Source of the DNA: Desulfovibrio sp.
GTDB taxonomy: Bacteria; Desulfobacterota; Desulfovibrionia; Desulfovibrionales; Desulfovibrionaceae
Reading direction: 5' to 3'
Assembly (NCBI GenBank): GCA_016208105.1
Contig: JACQYS010000005.1
Span: 16,017 to 80,016 of the forward strand
Length of the DNA: 64,000 bases
Both the position numbers and the translations under genes were made by a program. Shown in pieces: positions 36,699 through 44,888 of this stretch. The notes beneath the pieces are model-generated. The model worked only from the letters and a program-made list of their open reading frames with translations, ran no database searches and was not told where the DNA came from. Positions within the stretch are counted from its first letter, which is position 1. The number at the start of each line of letters is the position of its first letter.

Positions 36699-38783
36699 AT
36701 GCCAGCCTTTCTCTTGGAAATCGGCTTCGAGGAGATGCCCTCGCGCTTCCTGGCCGCTCTCACCGAGGAGCTCCGCCAGACACTCTCGGGGCTTTTGGAG
36801 CAGAACAAGCTTGGGTTCGAAACCGTTAAGACCTGGGCCACCCCGCGCCGTTTGACCGTGCTCGTCCAAGGTCTGGACGAAAAGCAGCGCAGCGAGGAGG
36901 AAGTGGTCACCGGGCCGCCCGTGAAGGCCGCCTACGATGCTTCCGGCAATCCCACGGCGGCCGCCATGGGGTTCGCCAAGGGCCAGGGCGCGGACATGTC
37001 CCAGGTGTTCACCGTGGACACCCCCAAGGGGCAGTATCTCGCCCTGCGCAAGGCCACCGGAGGGGGCAAGGCGATCGATCTGCTTCCGGACGTCTGCGTG
37101 GCGGCGGTAAAGGCGCTCACGTTTCCCAAGAAGATGCACTGGGGCAGCCTGGACTATACCTTCGGCCGCCCAATCCGCTGGATCGTGGCCCTTCTAGACG
37201 ATACGGTCGTTCCCTTCGAAGTGGCCACCGTCCCCTCCGGCCGGGCGACCTTTGGCCATCGGGTCATGGGTGCCGGTCCCTGGGCTCTGGACAAGGTGGA
37301 GGACTATTTCCCCGTGCTCGCCCAGAAGGGCAAGGTGATGCTTGATCCCGCCGAACGCCGGGCGGCCATCGTCGAACAGTGCGAAAAGGCCGCGGCCACG
37401 GCCGGAGGCAGGCCCGTGGTCAGCGAGCGCCTTCTGGAAGAAGTCTGCGGGCTGGTCGAGTATCCTCTGGTGATCCTGGGCAATTTCGACAAACGCTACC
37501 TGGAGCTCCCCAGGCAGGTGCTGCTCACCAGCATGGAGAGTCACCAGAAGAGCTTTGGCGTGGAAGACGCCAAGGGCAAGCTGCTGCCCCATTTTTTGAC
37601 CACGGCCGGGCTTGAGCCCACCGACGTCGCCCTGGTGCGCAAGGGATGGGAACGCGTGCTCAAAGCCAGGCTCGAGGATGCCCGCTTCTTCTGGGAGACC
37701 GATCTGGCTTCGAGTTTCGACACATGGCTCGCCAAGCTCGATTCGGTCACCTTCCTGGCGCCGCTCGGTTCCATGGGCAACAAGACCCGGCGCATCGAAA
37801 GCCTGTGTGTGAAACTTGCCGAGCAGGCAAAACCGGAACTCATGATCGATCTTGCCCAGGCCGGCCGTCTCTCCAAGGCGGACCTGGTGTCCGAGATGGT
37901 GGGCGAATTCGCCGACCTCCAGGGCGTCATGGGCGGCGTGTACGCGCGAAAGATGGGTGAGAATGAGCAGGTGGCCCAGGCCATTTCGGAGCAGTACCTG
38001 CCGCTCGGCCCCGACAGCCAGGCACCGCAAAGCCTGGCAGGCGCGCTCCTGGCCATTGCCGACAAGATGGACACCCTGGCCGGCTGCTTCGGCCTGGAGA
38101 TGATCCCCACCGGCGCGGCCGACCCTTACGCCCTGCGCCGCCAGGTGCTGGGCATCTGCCGCATCATCATCGAGCAGGGCTTGCGTCTGAACCTGGAAAC
38201 ATTGATTGACGCCGCTTTTTCCGGGTATACCGGGGTAGCGTGGAAACTTGAGCCAGGCGCGGCCAAGGCCAAGCTGCTTGAGTTCTTCGGTTCGCGCCTG
38301 AAGGCATGGTACCTGGGCAAAGGAGTTCGGTCCCAGGTGGTGGACGCAGCCATTGGGGCCGGGTTTGCCGACGTCTGGGCTTTGGACGCCCGCATGGCCG
38401 CCCTGACCAGGTTCAGCGAAAGCGAAGGCTTCGACCAGGCCGTGCTGGCCTTCAAGCGCGCGGCCAACATCATCCGCAAGCAGGCCTCACAGATGAGCCT
38501 TTCCGGGGCATTTGACCGCACGAAGCTCAAGGAGCCCTCGGAACTGGCCCTGGCGGACACGTTGGCCGCCACGGCCGCCCGGTTCGAAGAGCTTTTGGGC
38601 GCCGATGATTACGACGCGCTGTTCGGCCTTCTTGGGGAATTGCGCCCCAGCGTGGACGCCTTCTTCGATAACGTCATGGTGATGTGCGAGGATGAGGGAC
38701 TCAAGATTGAGCGCCTGAATCTGCTGAAATCGTTGGTTGACCGCCTGAGCCGATTGGCGGACTTCGCGGCGCTCCAGGTATAG
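36699..38783 (+). CDS. glyS: Glycyl-tRNA synthetase beta subunit
   Basis: A 694-residue tRNA-binding subunit with the family N-terminus FLLEIGFEEMPSRFLAALTE, the RPIRWIVALLDD segment, FFWETDL, the HD-like region around LSKADLVSEMVGEFADLQGVMG, and a C-terminal anticodon-binding region (FFDNVMVMCEDEGLKIERL). AAAGGA lies eight bases before the ATG. No glycine-sensing leader was seen before the pair. An intergenic repeat follows about 18 bp after its stop. Confidence 0.97.
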   Translation: MPAFLLEIGFEEMPSRFLAALTEELRQTLSGLLEQNKLGFETVKTWATPRRLTVLVQGLDEKQRSEEEVVTGPPVKAAYDASGNPTAAAMGFAKGQGADMSQVFTVDTPKGQYLALRKATGGGKAIDLLPDVCVAAVKALTFPKKMHWGSLDYTFGRPIRWIVALLDDTVVPFEVATVPSGRATFGHRVMGAGPWALDKVEDYFPVLAQKGKVMLDPAERRAAIVEQCEKAAATAGGRPVVSERLLEEVCGLVEYPLVILGNFDKRYLELPRQVLLTSMESHQKSFGVEDAKGKLLPHFLTTAGLEPTDVALVRKGWERVLKARLEDARFFWETDLASSFDTWLAKLDSVTFLAPLGSMGNKTRRIESLCVKLAEQAKPELMIDLAQAGRLSKADLVSEMVGEFADLQGVMGGVYARKMGENEQVAQAISEQYLPLGPDSQAPQSLAGALLAIADKMDTLAGCFGLEMIPTGAADPYALRRQVLGICRIIIEQGLRLNLETLIDAAFSGYTGVAWKLEPGAAKAKLLEFFGSRLKAWYLGKGVRSQVVDAAIGAGFADVWALDARMAALTRFSESEGFDQAVLAFKRAANIIRKQASQMSLSGAFDRTKLKEPSELALADTLAATAARFEELLGADDYDALFGLLGELRPSVDAFFDNVMVMCEDEGLKIERLNLLKSLVDRLSRLADFAALQV

Positions 38784-38801
38784 GGAATCGGGGGAACCGT
38801 C

Positions 38802-38849
38802 GGGAGGAAGCCTCCGGCGGCCAAAGGGCTATACGCCCTTTGGAATCCC
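38802..38849 (+). repeat. Intergenic hairpin repeat, copy A (after glyS)
   Basis: A short GGAGG-AAG-CCTCC hairpin, then GGCGG, then CCAAAGGGC-TATAC-GCCCTTTGG (9-bp stem) and AATCCC. The same block occurs at 39325-39442 and 57393-57445, in the same orientation relative to the upstream gene. It may act as an attenuator or 3'-end processing signal. Confidence 0.85.
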
Positions 38850-38912
38850 GTATTGGTTGTGGTAAAATTATCCTGGGCGTGAACTTGATAGTCTCGTGAG
38901 ATCGTTTGGCGC

Positions 38913-38941
38913 TTGACAAACCAGGCTGTCGCGCCTATCAA
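38913..38941 (+). promoter_or_regulatory. Sigma-70 promoter of rpsT
   Basis: TTGACA (38913-38918) and TATCAA (38936-38941) with a 17-bp spacer; transcription would start near 38948, leaving a 30-nt leader before the start codon. Confidence 0.8.
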
Positions 38942-38977
38942 GTCCGTCTTTGAACTTGCTGTGAGGAGGGAGATCCC

Positions 38978-39244
38978 TTGGCCAATCATAAGTCCGCATT
39001 GAAAAGGCACCGTCAGAGCCTTGTTGCTCGTGCCCGCAACCGTTCCGCTAAAACCCAGGTGAAGAACGTCATCAAGGCCGTGCGCGCCGCCATCGAACAG
39101 AAGGATGCCGCCGCCGCTGCTGCCGCTCTGAAGGAAGCCACCGCCGTCCTGGACAGCGTCGCCTCCAAGAAGATCATTCACTGGAAGACCGCCGCACGCA
39201 AGGTTTCCCGGCTGAATCTGGCCGTCAACAAGATCGGCGCCTAG
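38978..39244 (+). CDS. rpsT: 30S ribosomal protein S20
   Basis: An 88-residue basic protein beginning [13 protein letters not shown], with [20 protein letters not shown] near the end, normal for S20, which binds the 16S 5' domain. The start is TTG, preceded by GAGGAGGG at seven bases. The E. coli rpsT gene also uses UUG and is controlled by its own product, so the weak start codon may be functional. It has its own promoter and terminator. Confidence 0.97.
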   Translation: MANHKSALKRHRQSLVARARNRSAKTQVKNVIKAVRAAIEQKDAAAAAAALKEATAVLDSVASKKIIHWKTAARKVSRLNLAVNKIGA

Positions 39245-39266
39245 CTGGTCTCATCGAGTATTTACA

Positions 39267-39297
39267 AGCCCGCCGGCCTTTGGCCGCGCGGGCTTTT
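39267..39297 (+). terminator. Terminator after rpsT
   Basis: AAGCCCGC-CGGCCTTTGGCCG-CGCGGGCTTTT, with the loop itself self-complementary, followed by TTTTCGTTTTT. Confidence 0.88.
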
Positions 39298-39324
39298 CGT
39301 TTTTGCTTCGAAGCGGGTGTGCCA

Positions 39325-39442
39325 GGGGAAGCCTCCGGCGGCCAAAGGGATGACTCGGGCCGTCCTGGCCCTCGCCCTGCGGGCGCTGCAAGCAGCGCCC
39401 AATTCCGCTGTCCTGCGGAATTGTTGCGCCCTTTGGAATCCC
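39325..39442 (+). repeat. Intergenic hairpin repeat, copy B, with an 80-nt three-hairpin insertion
   Basis: It carries the same outer parts as copy A (AAGCCTCCGGCGG, CCAAAGGG at 39342-39349, CCCTTTGG at 39429-39436, AATCCC). Between the arms lie three further perfect hairpins: GGGCC/GGCCC (39357-39371), GGGCGCTG/CAGCGCCC (39381-39400) and AATTCCGC/GCGGAATT (39401-39422). The whole could fold into a multi-branched RNA. It lies between convergent rpsT and the glycosylase-like gene. Confidence 0.85.
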
Positions 39443-39493
39443 TTTCCGCTTCGCGGCTGTCTTCAGGAAAACCAGGCTGGAATGGAAATGAAC

Positions 39494-40117
39494 TCAGGCG
39501 GGAACCTGACGCAGGATTTCCGCCATCTGCTGTCTGAAGAGCGTACTCCCGCCCATTGAAGGATGGCGAACAGTGGAAAATTTCAATCCAGGGAACAGCG
39601 CATTCAGGGACTGCTCTGCCTTTCGCCCCACGGCCACCACCACTTCCGGCCGGAAAATCTCCAGAACGCTCACGAGATAAGTCTCCCCCAATTTGAGTTC
39701 CGCTTTTGTCGGGGTGCGGTTGGTGCGCGGCTTGCCAGGTTCGTGCGGGTGCAGCGGCAGGGCGTTCCAGAGAAGCGGCACTATTCCATGGGCATCGGCC
39801 ACGCCCCAGACGTATCTGCCGCTTGGTTCGAAGATGTCCCCCTGGCGGTGGAGGGTGCCTCTGTGCGCCGAGAAGAAGCTATTCTGGGAGTCGCGCAGGG
39901 TCTCGGGGCTGGTGAAGGCCATGCCGGTGAGAGCGCAGCCACGGTGCCCGGCCGCTTCACCGATCAAGGCCAGACGAACGGGGCTTGAGGCCAGAAAATG
40001 GAGGTACTGCGCTAGGTTGGAGGCAAGCTTCGGATCACTGAAGGGATTGAAGAGATTTTTGCTGGATGGGGCTTTTGCAAGCGAAGCGATAAGGGCGGTG
40101 ATGGCGTTTTGGGGCAT
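39494..40117 (-). CDS. Uracil-DNA glycosylase superfamily protein
   Basis: A 207-residue protein with a glycosylase-type motif A LIGEAAGHRGCALTGMAF (about residue 53) and motif B HPSMGG (about 188). The middle segment VLEIFRPEVVVAVGRKAEQSL is also typical of the superfamily (strand before motif B). Such proteins excise uracil or other damaged bases from DNA. The Cys ligands of the iron-sulfur family 4 enzymes are not evident, so the subfamily and lesion are open. The ATG at 40117 is chosen over a TTG three codons earlier. It forms a separate unit downstream of the adk terminator. Confidence 0.72.
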   Translation of the reverse strand: MPQNAITALIASLAKAPSSKNLFNPFSDPKLASNLAQYLHFLASSPVRLALIGEAAGHRGCALTGMAFTSPETLRDSQNSFFSAHRGTLHRQGDIFEPSGRYVWGVADAHGIVPLLWNALPLHPHEPGKPRTNRTPTKAELKLGETYLVSVLEIFRPEVVVAVGRKAEQSLNALFPGLKFSTVRHPSMGGSTLFRQQMAEILRQVPA

Positions 40118-40161
40118 GATTTCCAAGCGGTCCGTTTTGGCAGGGTTTATTCCCCAAGGGC

Positions 40162-40195
40162 TAAAAAAAAGCCCCGGGGCGTAAACCCCGGGGCT
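40162..40195 (-). terminator. Terminator after adk
   Basis: On the minus strand AGCCCCGGGG-TTTACG-CCCCGGGGCT is followed by TTTTTTTAG, about 20 nt after the adk stop. Confidence 0.93.
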
Positions 40196-40214
40196 CTAAA
40201 CGCAATGAAAGGAA

Positions 40215-40886
40215 CTAGTCCAGCTGGGAGAGCAGCTTGTCCTTGATCGAGGTGATGGACCCTTCGCCATTGAGCTCGATGTACTTGCTCACGCCCTTGG
40301 CGGCCAGCTCCTTGAAGAAGTAGGCGGCGGCCAGGGTGCCGGTCTTGGTGTCGTAGTAGATGTCGTGGCGCTTGCCGATGGCGCCTTCGTCCTGGTCGTC
40401 GGCACGGGCGGAGAGCTCGCCGCCGCACACCCGGCACTTGTCGCCGTTGGGCTTGATGGCGTCGATGAAGATGTTGTTGGGGTGGTTGTTGTCGTTCTTG
40501 CAGAGGCGGCGGCCCATGATGCGGTTCTTGGCCACTTCGCGGGGCAGCAGGATCTCGATGACGTAGTCGAGCTTCACGTTTTCAGCCTGCAGGGCTTCCC
40601 AGAGCTTCTGGGCCTGCACGATGCTGCGGGGGAAGCCGTCGAGGAGCCAGCCGTTCTTGCCCTTGGATTTCAGGGTCTCGAGCACCATGGGGATGGTGAT
40701 GTCGTCGGGAACCAGGTCGCCGCGGTCGATGAATGCCTTGGCCTTCTTGCCCAACTCGGTGCCGCCCCCGATGTGTTCGCGGAAGATGCCGCCGGACTCG
40801 ATGTGAGCCAAATTGTACTTGTCTTTGACCAGGGAACCCTGGGTTCCCTTGCCGCTGCCGTTGGGCCCGAAGATCAGGATATTCAC
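40215..40886 (-). CDS. adk: Adenylate kinase with Cys/His metal-binding LID
   Basis: A 223-residue enzyme that interconverts AMP, ADP and ATP. The P-loop is GPNGSGKGTQ, the AMP site region ESGGIFREH, and DGFPRS follows. The LID contains Cys-X5-His-X15-Cys-X2-Cys (RRLCKNDNNH ... KCRVC), the pattern described for the Zn/Co/Fe adenylate kinase of Desulfovibrio gigas. The start is GTG with AAGGAGG six bases upstream. It lies 54 bp after tilS on the same strand and ends at a strong terminator. Confidence 0.95.
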   Translation of the reverse strand: MNILIFGPNGSGKGTQGSLVKDKYNLAHIESGGIFREHIGGGTELGKKAKAFIDRGDLVPDDITIPMVLETLKSKGKNGWLLDGFPRSIVQAQKLWEALQAENVKLDYVIEILLPREVAKNRIMGRRLCKNDNNHPNNIFIDAIKPNGDKCRVCGGELSARADDQDEGAIGKRHDIYYDTKTGTLAAAYFFKELAAKGVSKYIELNGEGSITSIKDKLLSQLD

Positions 40887-40940
40887 GCGCCGCCTCCTTG
40901 TTTAAAAAATAACAATCGAGGGTTTCTATCCTCAGGGGCC

Positions 40941-41984
40941 TCAGGTGTCAACGCCGGTGGGCGATGCAGCTGGCAAGAAGACGATTCCTTCGCGCTCAAT
41001 CCGGGCCACTTTGTTGCCTGGAAATTGAAAAGTCTTTCCAATCGAACGCTTAGACCATGCCTCGTCGAGTCCGTGCAGCGTGGGGGCGAGGGGTTGGCCG
41101 GGGCCTATAGCTTCCACGCATCGCTTGTACATACGCAGTCTCAATGCTTGTGAGCACCCTTTCAGGGTATTGTTGGAGAGCACATGAGTTTCCTGTGGTG
41201 AACCAGCTGCCGGATCGTGCGCCAACACTTCGTTATTCCAGTGTATTTCGTCAATGCGCGCCTGTTTCCACAGCTCGGCAGCCGCGCCGAGATAGTCCAA
41301 ATTTTCACGAATGAACAAGGGGAGTATGTCCGAGCGCACCCGGTTGCGCATGAATGCCTGGTCCGTGTTGCTCTCATCTTCGCGCCAGGCGGTCCCGGTT
41401 TCTTCGAGCAGGCGTTGCAGATCGGCCTTGGGAGTCATGAGAAGAGGACGCAGGATGCGTCTGCCAGGGTCCCAGGCGGGCATTCCCCCCAGGGCGGGCC
41501 ATCCTCCTCCCCGGGTAAGGCGCATGAGCTGGTCTTCGGCAAGATCGTTCAGGTGATGGGCGCAGAGCACGGCAAAGGCGCCCGAGCGCTCCCGTATCTC
41601 TTCCAACCAGGCATAGCGGGCCCGGCGCCCGGCGTCCTCGATCCCGGTTTTCCAGTCATTAGCCAGGGCCCGCACGTTTTGGAAACCGCATTGGCAGGAC
41701 AGATTGATGCGTTCGCAGAATGCGGCGCAAGCCGTGGCGTCCTTTCCGGACTCCGGGCGTAAGCCATGGTCTAAGTGGGCGGCGGTGAAGTCCGCTCCCA
41801 GTCTGGGGGTGAGAAGGCGCATGATAAGCGCCAGGGCGGTGGAGTCCAGCCCCCCCGACAGCGCCAGGACGAATGAGCGGCCTTCAAGGCCATCCGGGAT
41901 CAGTTCCTTGAGGAATGCCTCCACCCTGAGGCACAAGTGCGCCCCCCAGGGGGAAAGGTCTTGAAGGCCCGCAGGAACGGGCAT
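40941..41984 (-). CDS. tilS: tRNA(Ile)-lysidine synthase TilS
   Basis: About 347 residues with the N-type ATP-pyrophosphatase loop ALSGGLDSTALAL, HLDHGLRP, and CAHHLNDLAEDQLMRLTRGGG. It converts the CAU anticodon wobble C of a tRNA-Ile to lysidine so that AUA is read as Ile. The ATG at 41984, just after the hemerythrin stop, avoids the overlap created by an in-frame ATG at 42023; neither has a perfect ribosome site. It is the last part of the sirC-hemX-hemA-unknown-hemerythrin run. Confidence 0.93.
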   Translation of the reverse strand: MPVPAGLQDLSPWGAHLCLRVEAFLKELIPDGLEGRSFVLALSGGLDSTALALIMRLLTPRLGADFTAAHLDHGLRPESGKDATACAAFCERINLSCQCGFQNVRALANDWKTGIEDAGRRARYAWLEEIRERSGAFAVLCAHHLNDLAEDQLMRLTRGGGWPALGGMPAWDPGRRILRPLLMTPKADLQRLLEETGTAWREDESNTDQAFMRNRVRSDILPLFIRENLDYLGAAAELWKQARIDEIHWNNEVLAHDPAAGSPQETHVLSNNTLKGCSQALRLRMYKRCVEAIGPGQPLAPTLHGLDEAWSKRSIGKTFQFPGNKVARIEREGIVFLPAASPTGVDT

Positions 41985-41988
41985 GGGC

Positions 41989-42396
41989 TCAGATGATTCC
42001 TTTGGCCCGGAAGTATTCGGCATAACGCTGGTCGTAACCGGTGACGTGTTCTTCTATCCAGCCCATGAGGTAATCGAGCAGTTCCGCGGAGAGTTCCGTC
42101 CTGTCGGCCAGGTAGTCGAGTTCCACGTGCAGGAGCTTCTCCACGAAGGCTTCGTGCTGGATCATGTGGTCACCGAGGCCGGGGAAGCCGTGGCGCTTCA
42201 TCCAGCGCTCCTCGGCGGTGAAATGCTCCCGGACGTAGGTGTTTAATTCGCGTATCACCTTGCCCAGGATATCCTTGTCAGCGCCGATGGCCAGAGCCTT
42301 GTCCAGCTCGGCGATCAGGCCGATGAGATGGCGGTGCTGGAGGTCGATTTCTTGGATGTCGACGGAGAGTTTGTCGGTCCATTGAATATGGGACAT
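41989..42396 (-). CDS. Bacteriohemerythrin
   Basis: A 135-residue single-domain hemerythrin. All ligand motifs of the di-iron site are visible: DLQHRHLI, a HFTAEERWM helix, HMIQHEAF and HVTGYDQRY (the H...D pair). It binds O2 reversibly, useful to an anaerobe for storing, delivering or sensing oxygen. It sits between an unknown gene and tilS, downstream of hemA, so it is probably made together with tetrapyrrole enzymes. Fused receptor versions exist elsewhere; this one is free. Confidence 0.93.
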   Translation of the reverse strand: MSHIQWTDKLSVDIQEIDLQHRHLIGLIAELDKALAIGADKDILGKVIRELNTYVREHFTAEERWMKRHGFPGLGDHMIQHEAFVEKLLHVELDYLADRTELSAELLDYLMGWIEEHVTGYDQRYAEYFRAKGII

Positions 42397-42405
42397 GGTG
42401 CACTC

Positions 42406-42741
42406 CTAGACGGCGATGTCCAACTCACGAATCAGGCTGTCCAGCATGTCCACCATATGCTCTCGCAGGGCTGGATTTGCATAAGCCACGCAGGAACAGC
42501 GCAGTATCTTGCGGGCCCGGACGAGAAGCTCAAGACGGACCCAGCCGTCTCCAGTTTCCAGGGGAAGGAAAAACGGCCCGCAGGACTCCGTATGCTCTTT
42601 CTGGTCAGGCCCCAGATACTGCTCGGGGATAGGCACATAGTACATGCCTTTGATGGACCCGGTCCACCCTTTTTGCGTCAGGCGGTCTTCTATCTTGGCG
42701 ACATCTTCGTCCGTGAGTTCGTCTATGGTGTAGGCGCGCAT
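42406..42741 (-). CDS. Unknown 111-residue protein in the heme operon
   Basis: The protein begins MRAYTIDELTDEDVAKIEDRL, has GMYYVPIPEQYLGPDQKEH in the middle and CSCVAYANPALREHMVDML near the C-terminus. No signal peptide or TM. Its start abuts the hemA stop (no gap) and the hemerythrin gene follows after 9 bp, so it is clearly a gene of the operon. The C-x-C and His residues could bind metal or heme, but that is only a guess. I do not recognise a family. Confidence 0.75.
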   Translation of the reverse strand: MRAYTIDELTDEDVAKIEDRLTQKGWTGSIKGMYYVPIPEQYLGPDQKEHTESCGPFFLPLETGDGWVRLELLVRARKILRCSCVAYANPALREHMVDMLDSLIRELDIAV

Positions 42742-44064
42742 CTAGTCCTCTGTTCCGGGCTTGCGATCCAGGTGCGCCTCGGGGGGCACGGAGTCGAGAT
42801 CGAGGTTGAACATGCGTCTGGCCAGGTCCAGGAAGCGTTCCCCACCTTCCTCGTGGGAGCGCCGTTTCAGAAAGACCAGAGGGTCGTGGTACAGTTTGCG
42901 CGAAAGCGTCAGGGCCAGGGTTTCCACGGCGTCTCGCACCTCGTCCGCGCAATCCGGTCCCAGGCGTTTGAGCGTTTTCCTAAGCTCCTTGCGGGCCAGA
43001 ATCTCTCCGCGCGACAGGAGGTCAACGATGGTTGGCTGGAGGTCAAGCGAATCCAGCCACCTGCCGAATTTTACTGACTCGGCCGCGATGATCTCCCGGG
43101 CCTTTTCCGCCTCGGATTGCCGTTGGGCCTTGTTTTCCTCCACCACTTCCTTCAAATCGTCGATGTCGTAGAGGTAGACGTTGTCCAGGCTGTTGATGTC
43201 CGGATCGATGTCTCGCGGCACAGCGATGTCGATAAAGAACATGGGCTTGTATTTGCGCTTCTTGAGTACGTCCTTGATGTCGCGGGCCCGGATGATGGGT
43301 TCAGGTGAACCGGTGGAGGTGATGACGATGTCCACCTCGGGCAGACGCTCGATGAGCTCCGAAAAGGAATAGGCCTTGCCCTTGAACCGGGCCGCCAGCT
43401 CTTCGGCGCGGGCGAAAGTGCGGTTGACCACGCACAGCGAATTGACCCCGGAGCCCACCAGATGCGTTGCCGCCAGTTCGGCCATTTCTCCGGCTCCGAT
43501 GAGCATGGCCTTCTTGTCTCCCATCTCGCCGAAGATATGCTTGGCCAATTCCACCGCCGCGTAGCTGATGGACACGGCGCTGGTGCCGATGCCGGTCTCG
43601 GTGCGCACCCGCTTGGCCACGGAAAAGGCCTTGTGCAAAAGCCGGTTGACCACCACCCGGGCCTGGCCCTTGTCCACCGAGGCCTTGTACGCTTGCTTTA
43701 GCTGCCCCAGAATCTGCGGCTCGCCGAGCACCATGGAGTCAAGGCCCGAAGCCACCAGAAAGAGGTGCTCCACAGCCGCCAGGTCGCGGTGTTCGTAGAC
43801 GTGCGGGGCCAGCTCAGGGGATTCCCGCCCGCTGGCGTTGGCCCAGCACTCGAGCACCTTGCCCGAGACGTTGGAACCGCGCGGGGCCACCACCAGTATT
43901 TCCACCCGGTTGCAGGTGGAGAGCACCATCACCTCGCTCACGGTGCGGCCGAGCGAGAGAACGCATTCCTCGAACCGCTCCTGGTCTTTGAGGGCGAAGC
44001 ATTCCCGCACCTCCACTCCGGCGGTGCGGTGGTTCAGACCGAAAAGATGGATATCGTGCTGCAT
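42742..44064 (-). CDS. hemA: Glutamyl-tRNA reductase
   Basis: A 440-residue enzyme for the first step of the C5 pathway to tetrapyrroles: glutamyl-tRNA to glutamate-1-semialdehyde. Catalytic Cys lies in MVLSTCNRVEIL (about residue 50), with NHRTAGVEVRE at the start, the GAGEMAELAATHL NADPH-binding loop, and FFIDIAVPRDIDP. The C-terminal dimerisation helices are present. It follows hemX with a one-base stop/start overlap. Confidence 0.96.
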   Translation of the reverse strand: MQHDIHLFGLNHRTAGVEVRECFALKDQERFEECVLSLGRTVSEVMVLSTCNRVEILVVAPRGSNVSGKVLECWANASGRESPELAPHVYEHRDLAAVEHLFLVASGLDSMVLGEPQILGQLKQAYKASVDKGQARVVVNRLLHKAFSVAKRVRTETGIGTSAVSISYAAVELAKHIFGEMGDKKAMLIGAGEMAELAATHLVGSGVNSLCVVNRTFARAEELAARFKGKAYSFSELIERLPEVDIVITSTGSPEPIIRARDIKDVLKKRKYKPMFFIDIAVPRDIDPDINSLDNVYLYDIDDLKEVVEENKAQRQSEAEKAREIIAAESVKFGRWLDSLDLQPTIVDLLSRGEILARKELRKTLKRLGPDCADEVRDAVETLALTLSRKLYHDPLVFLKRRSHEEGGERFLDLARRMFNLDLDSVPPEAHLDRKPGTED

Positions 44065-44888
44065 CAGGCGAAACTATGGTGTGTCTTGACGAAGAAGTTG
44101 ATTCCAAGCATCGAGGCCAGGCTCAGGCCAAAGACCCAGATGGCCAGCCAGGCGGTCTTTCGCCCGCGCCAACCGAAGGCCAAGCGCTGGTGGAACAGAT
44201 ACGCGAACAAGAGCCAGATGAAGACCGCCGCCATTTCCTTGGGGTCCCAGGAGAAGAACCGCTGCCAGGTGAGTCCGGCCCATATGAACCCGGACAACAG
44301 GCCAACGGTGTGCAGGGGAAATCCAACGGTCACCGCGATACGGTTGGCCGTGTCGAGCTTCTCCAGGGAGGGCAGGGAGGCCCACACGCCAGTGAGCTTT
44401 TCCTTGGATTTGATGCGTTTTTCGAGCTTCAGATAGGCGGCTCCGGCGGCGCAGGCCATGGCCATGAGGCCCATGGAGGCGAACAGGGTCCCGATGTGCA
44501 GCCCGAAGAAAAGTCCGGCCAGCGACGTCGGCAGGGGAACTCGGGCAGCCGTGACTGCCTGGGAGCTTAGGAGCAGCACCAGAGCCAGAGGAGTTGCGAT
44601 GAGCCCCAGAAAAGAGAGCCTGAGCTTGATCCACAAAATAAAGAGCACCAGGAGCAGGCTCCAGGAGAAGAGGCTCAAGTAGAATTCGCCGCTGGTCAGG
44701 GTCAGCGAGGGAGTTTGAAACAGCATGAGGCCAAGGCTCAGGCCGTGCAGGGCGAACCCCGCTCCGGAGATGGCCCCACCTATGAGTTTGGGACGCTCCT
44801 TGCGGGTGATGATGCCGCAGATGTGGCCGCCGCTGCCAATGAGGTACAGGGCCATTACCGCGTAGAGGGTCAGATCAGCTAAGCCCAT
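44064..44888 (-). CDS. hemX: HemX/CcsA-like multi-spanning membrane protein
   Basis: A 274-residue protein with about eight hydrophobic helices and the CcsA-type motif FFSWDPKEMAAVFIWLLFAY near residue 215. The family includes HemX, which affects glutamyl-tRNA reductase levels in Bacillus, and CcsA/ResC heme-handling proteins for cytochrome c maturation. Its place between precorrin-2 dehydrogenase and hemA favours the HemX reading. The frame is open well upstream, but the ATG at 44888 starts the first helix and overlaps the preceding gene by 14 bp. Confidence 0.82.
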   Translation of the reverse strand: MGLADLTLYAVMALYLIGSGGHICGIITRKERPKLIGGAISGAGFALHGLSLGLMLFQTPSLTLTSGEFYLSLFSWSLLLVLFILWIKLRLSFLGLIATPLALVLLLSSQAVTAARVPLPTSLAGLFFGLHIGTLFASMGLMAMACAAGAAYLKLEKRIKSKEKLTGVWASLPSLEKLDTANRIAVTVGFPLHTVGLLSGFIWAGLTWQRFFSWDPKEMAAVFIWLLFAYLFHQRLAFGWRGRKTAWLAIWVFGLSLASMLGINFFVKTHHSFA

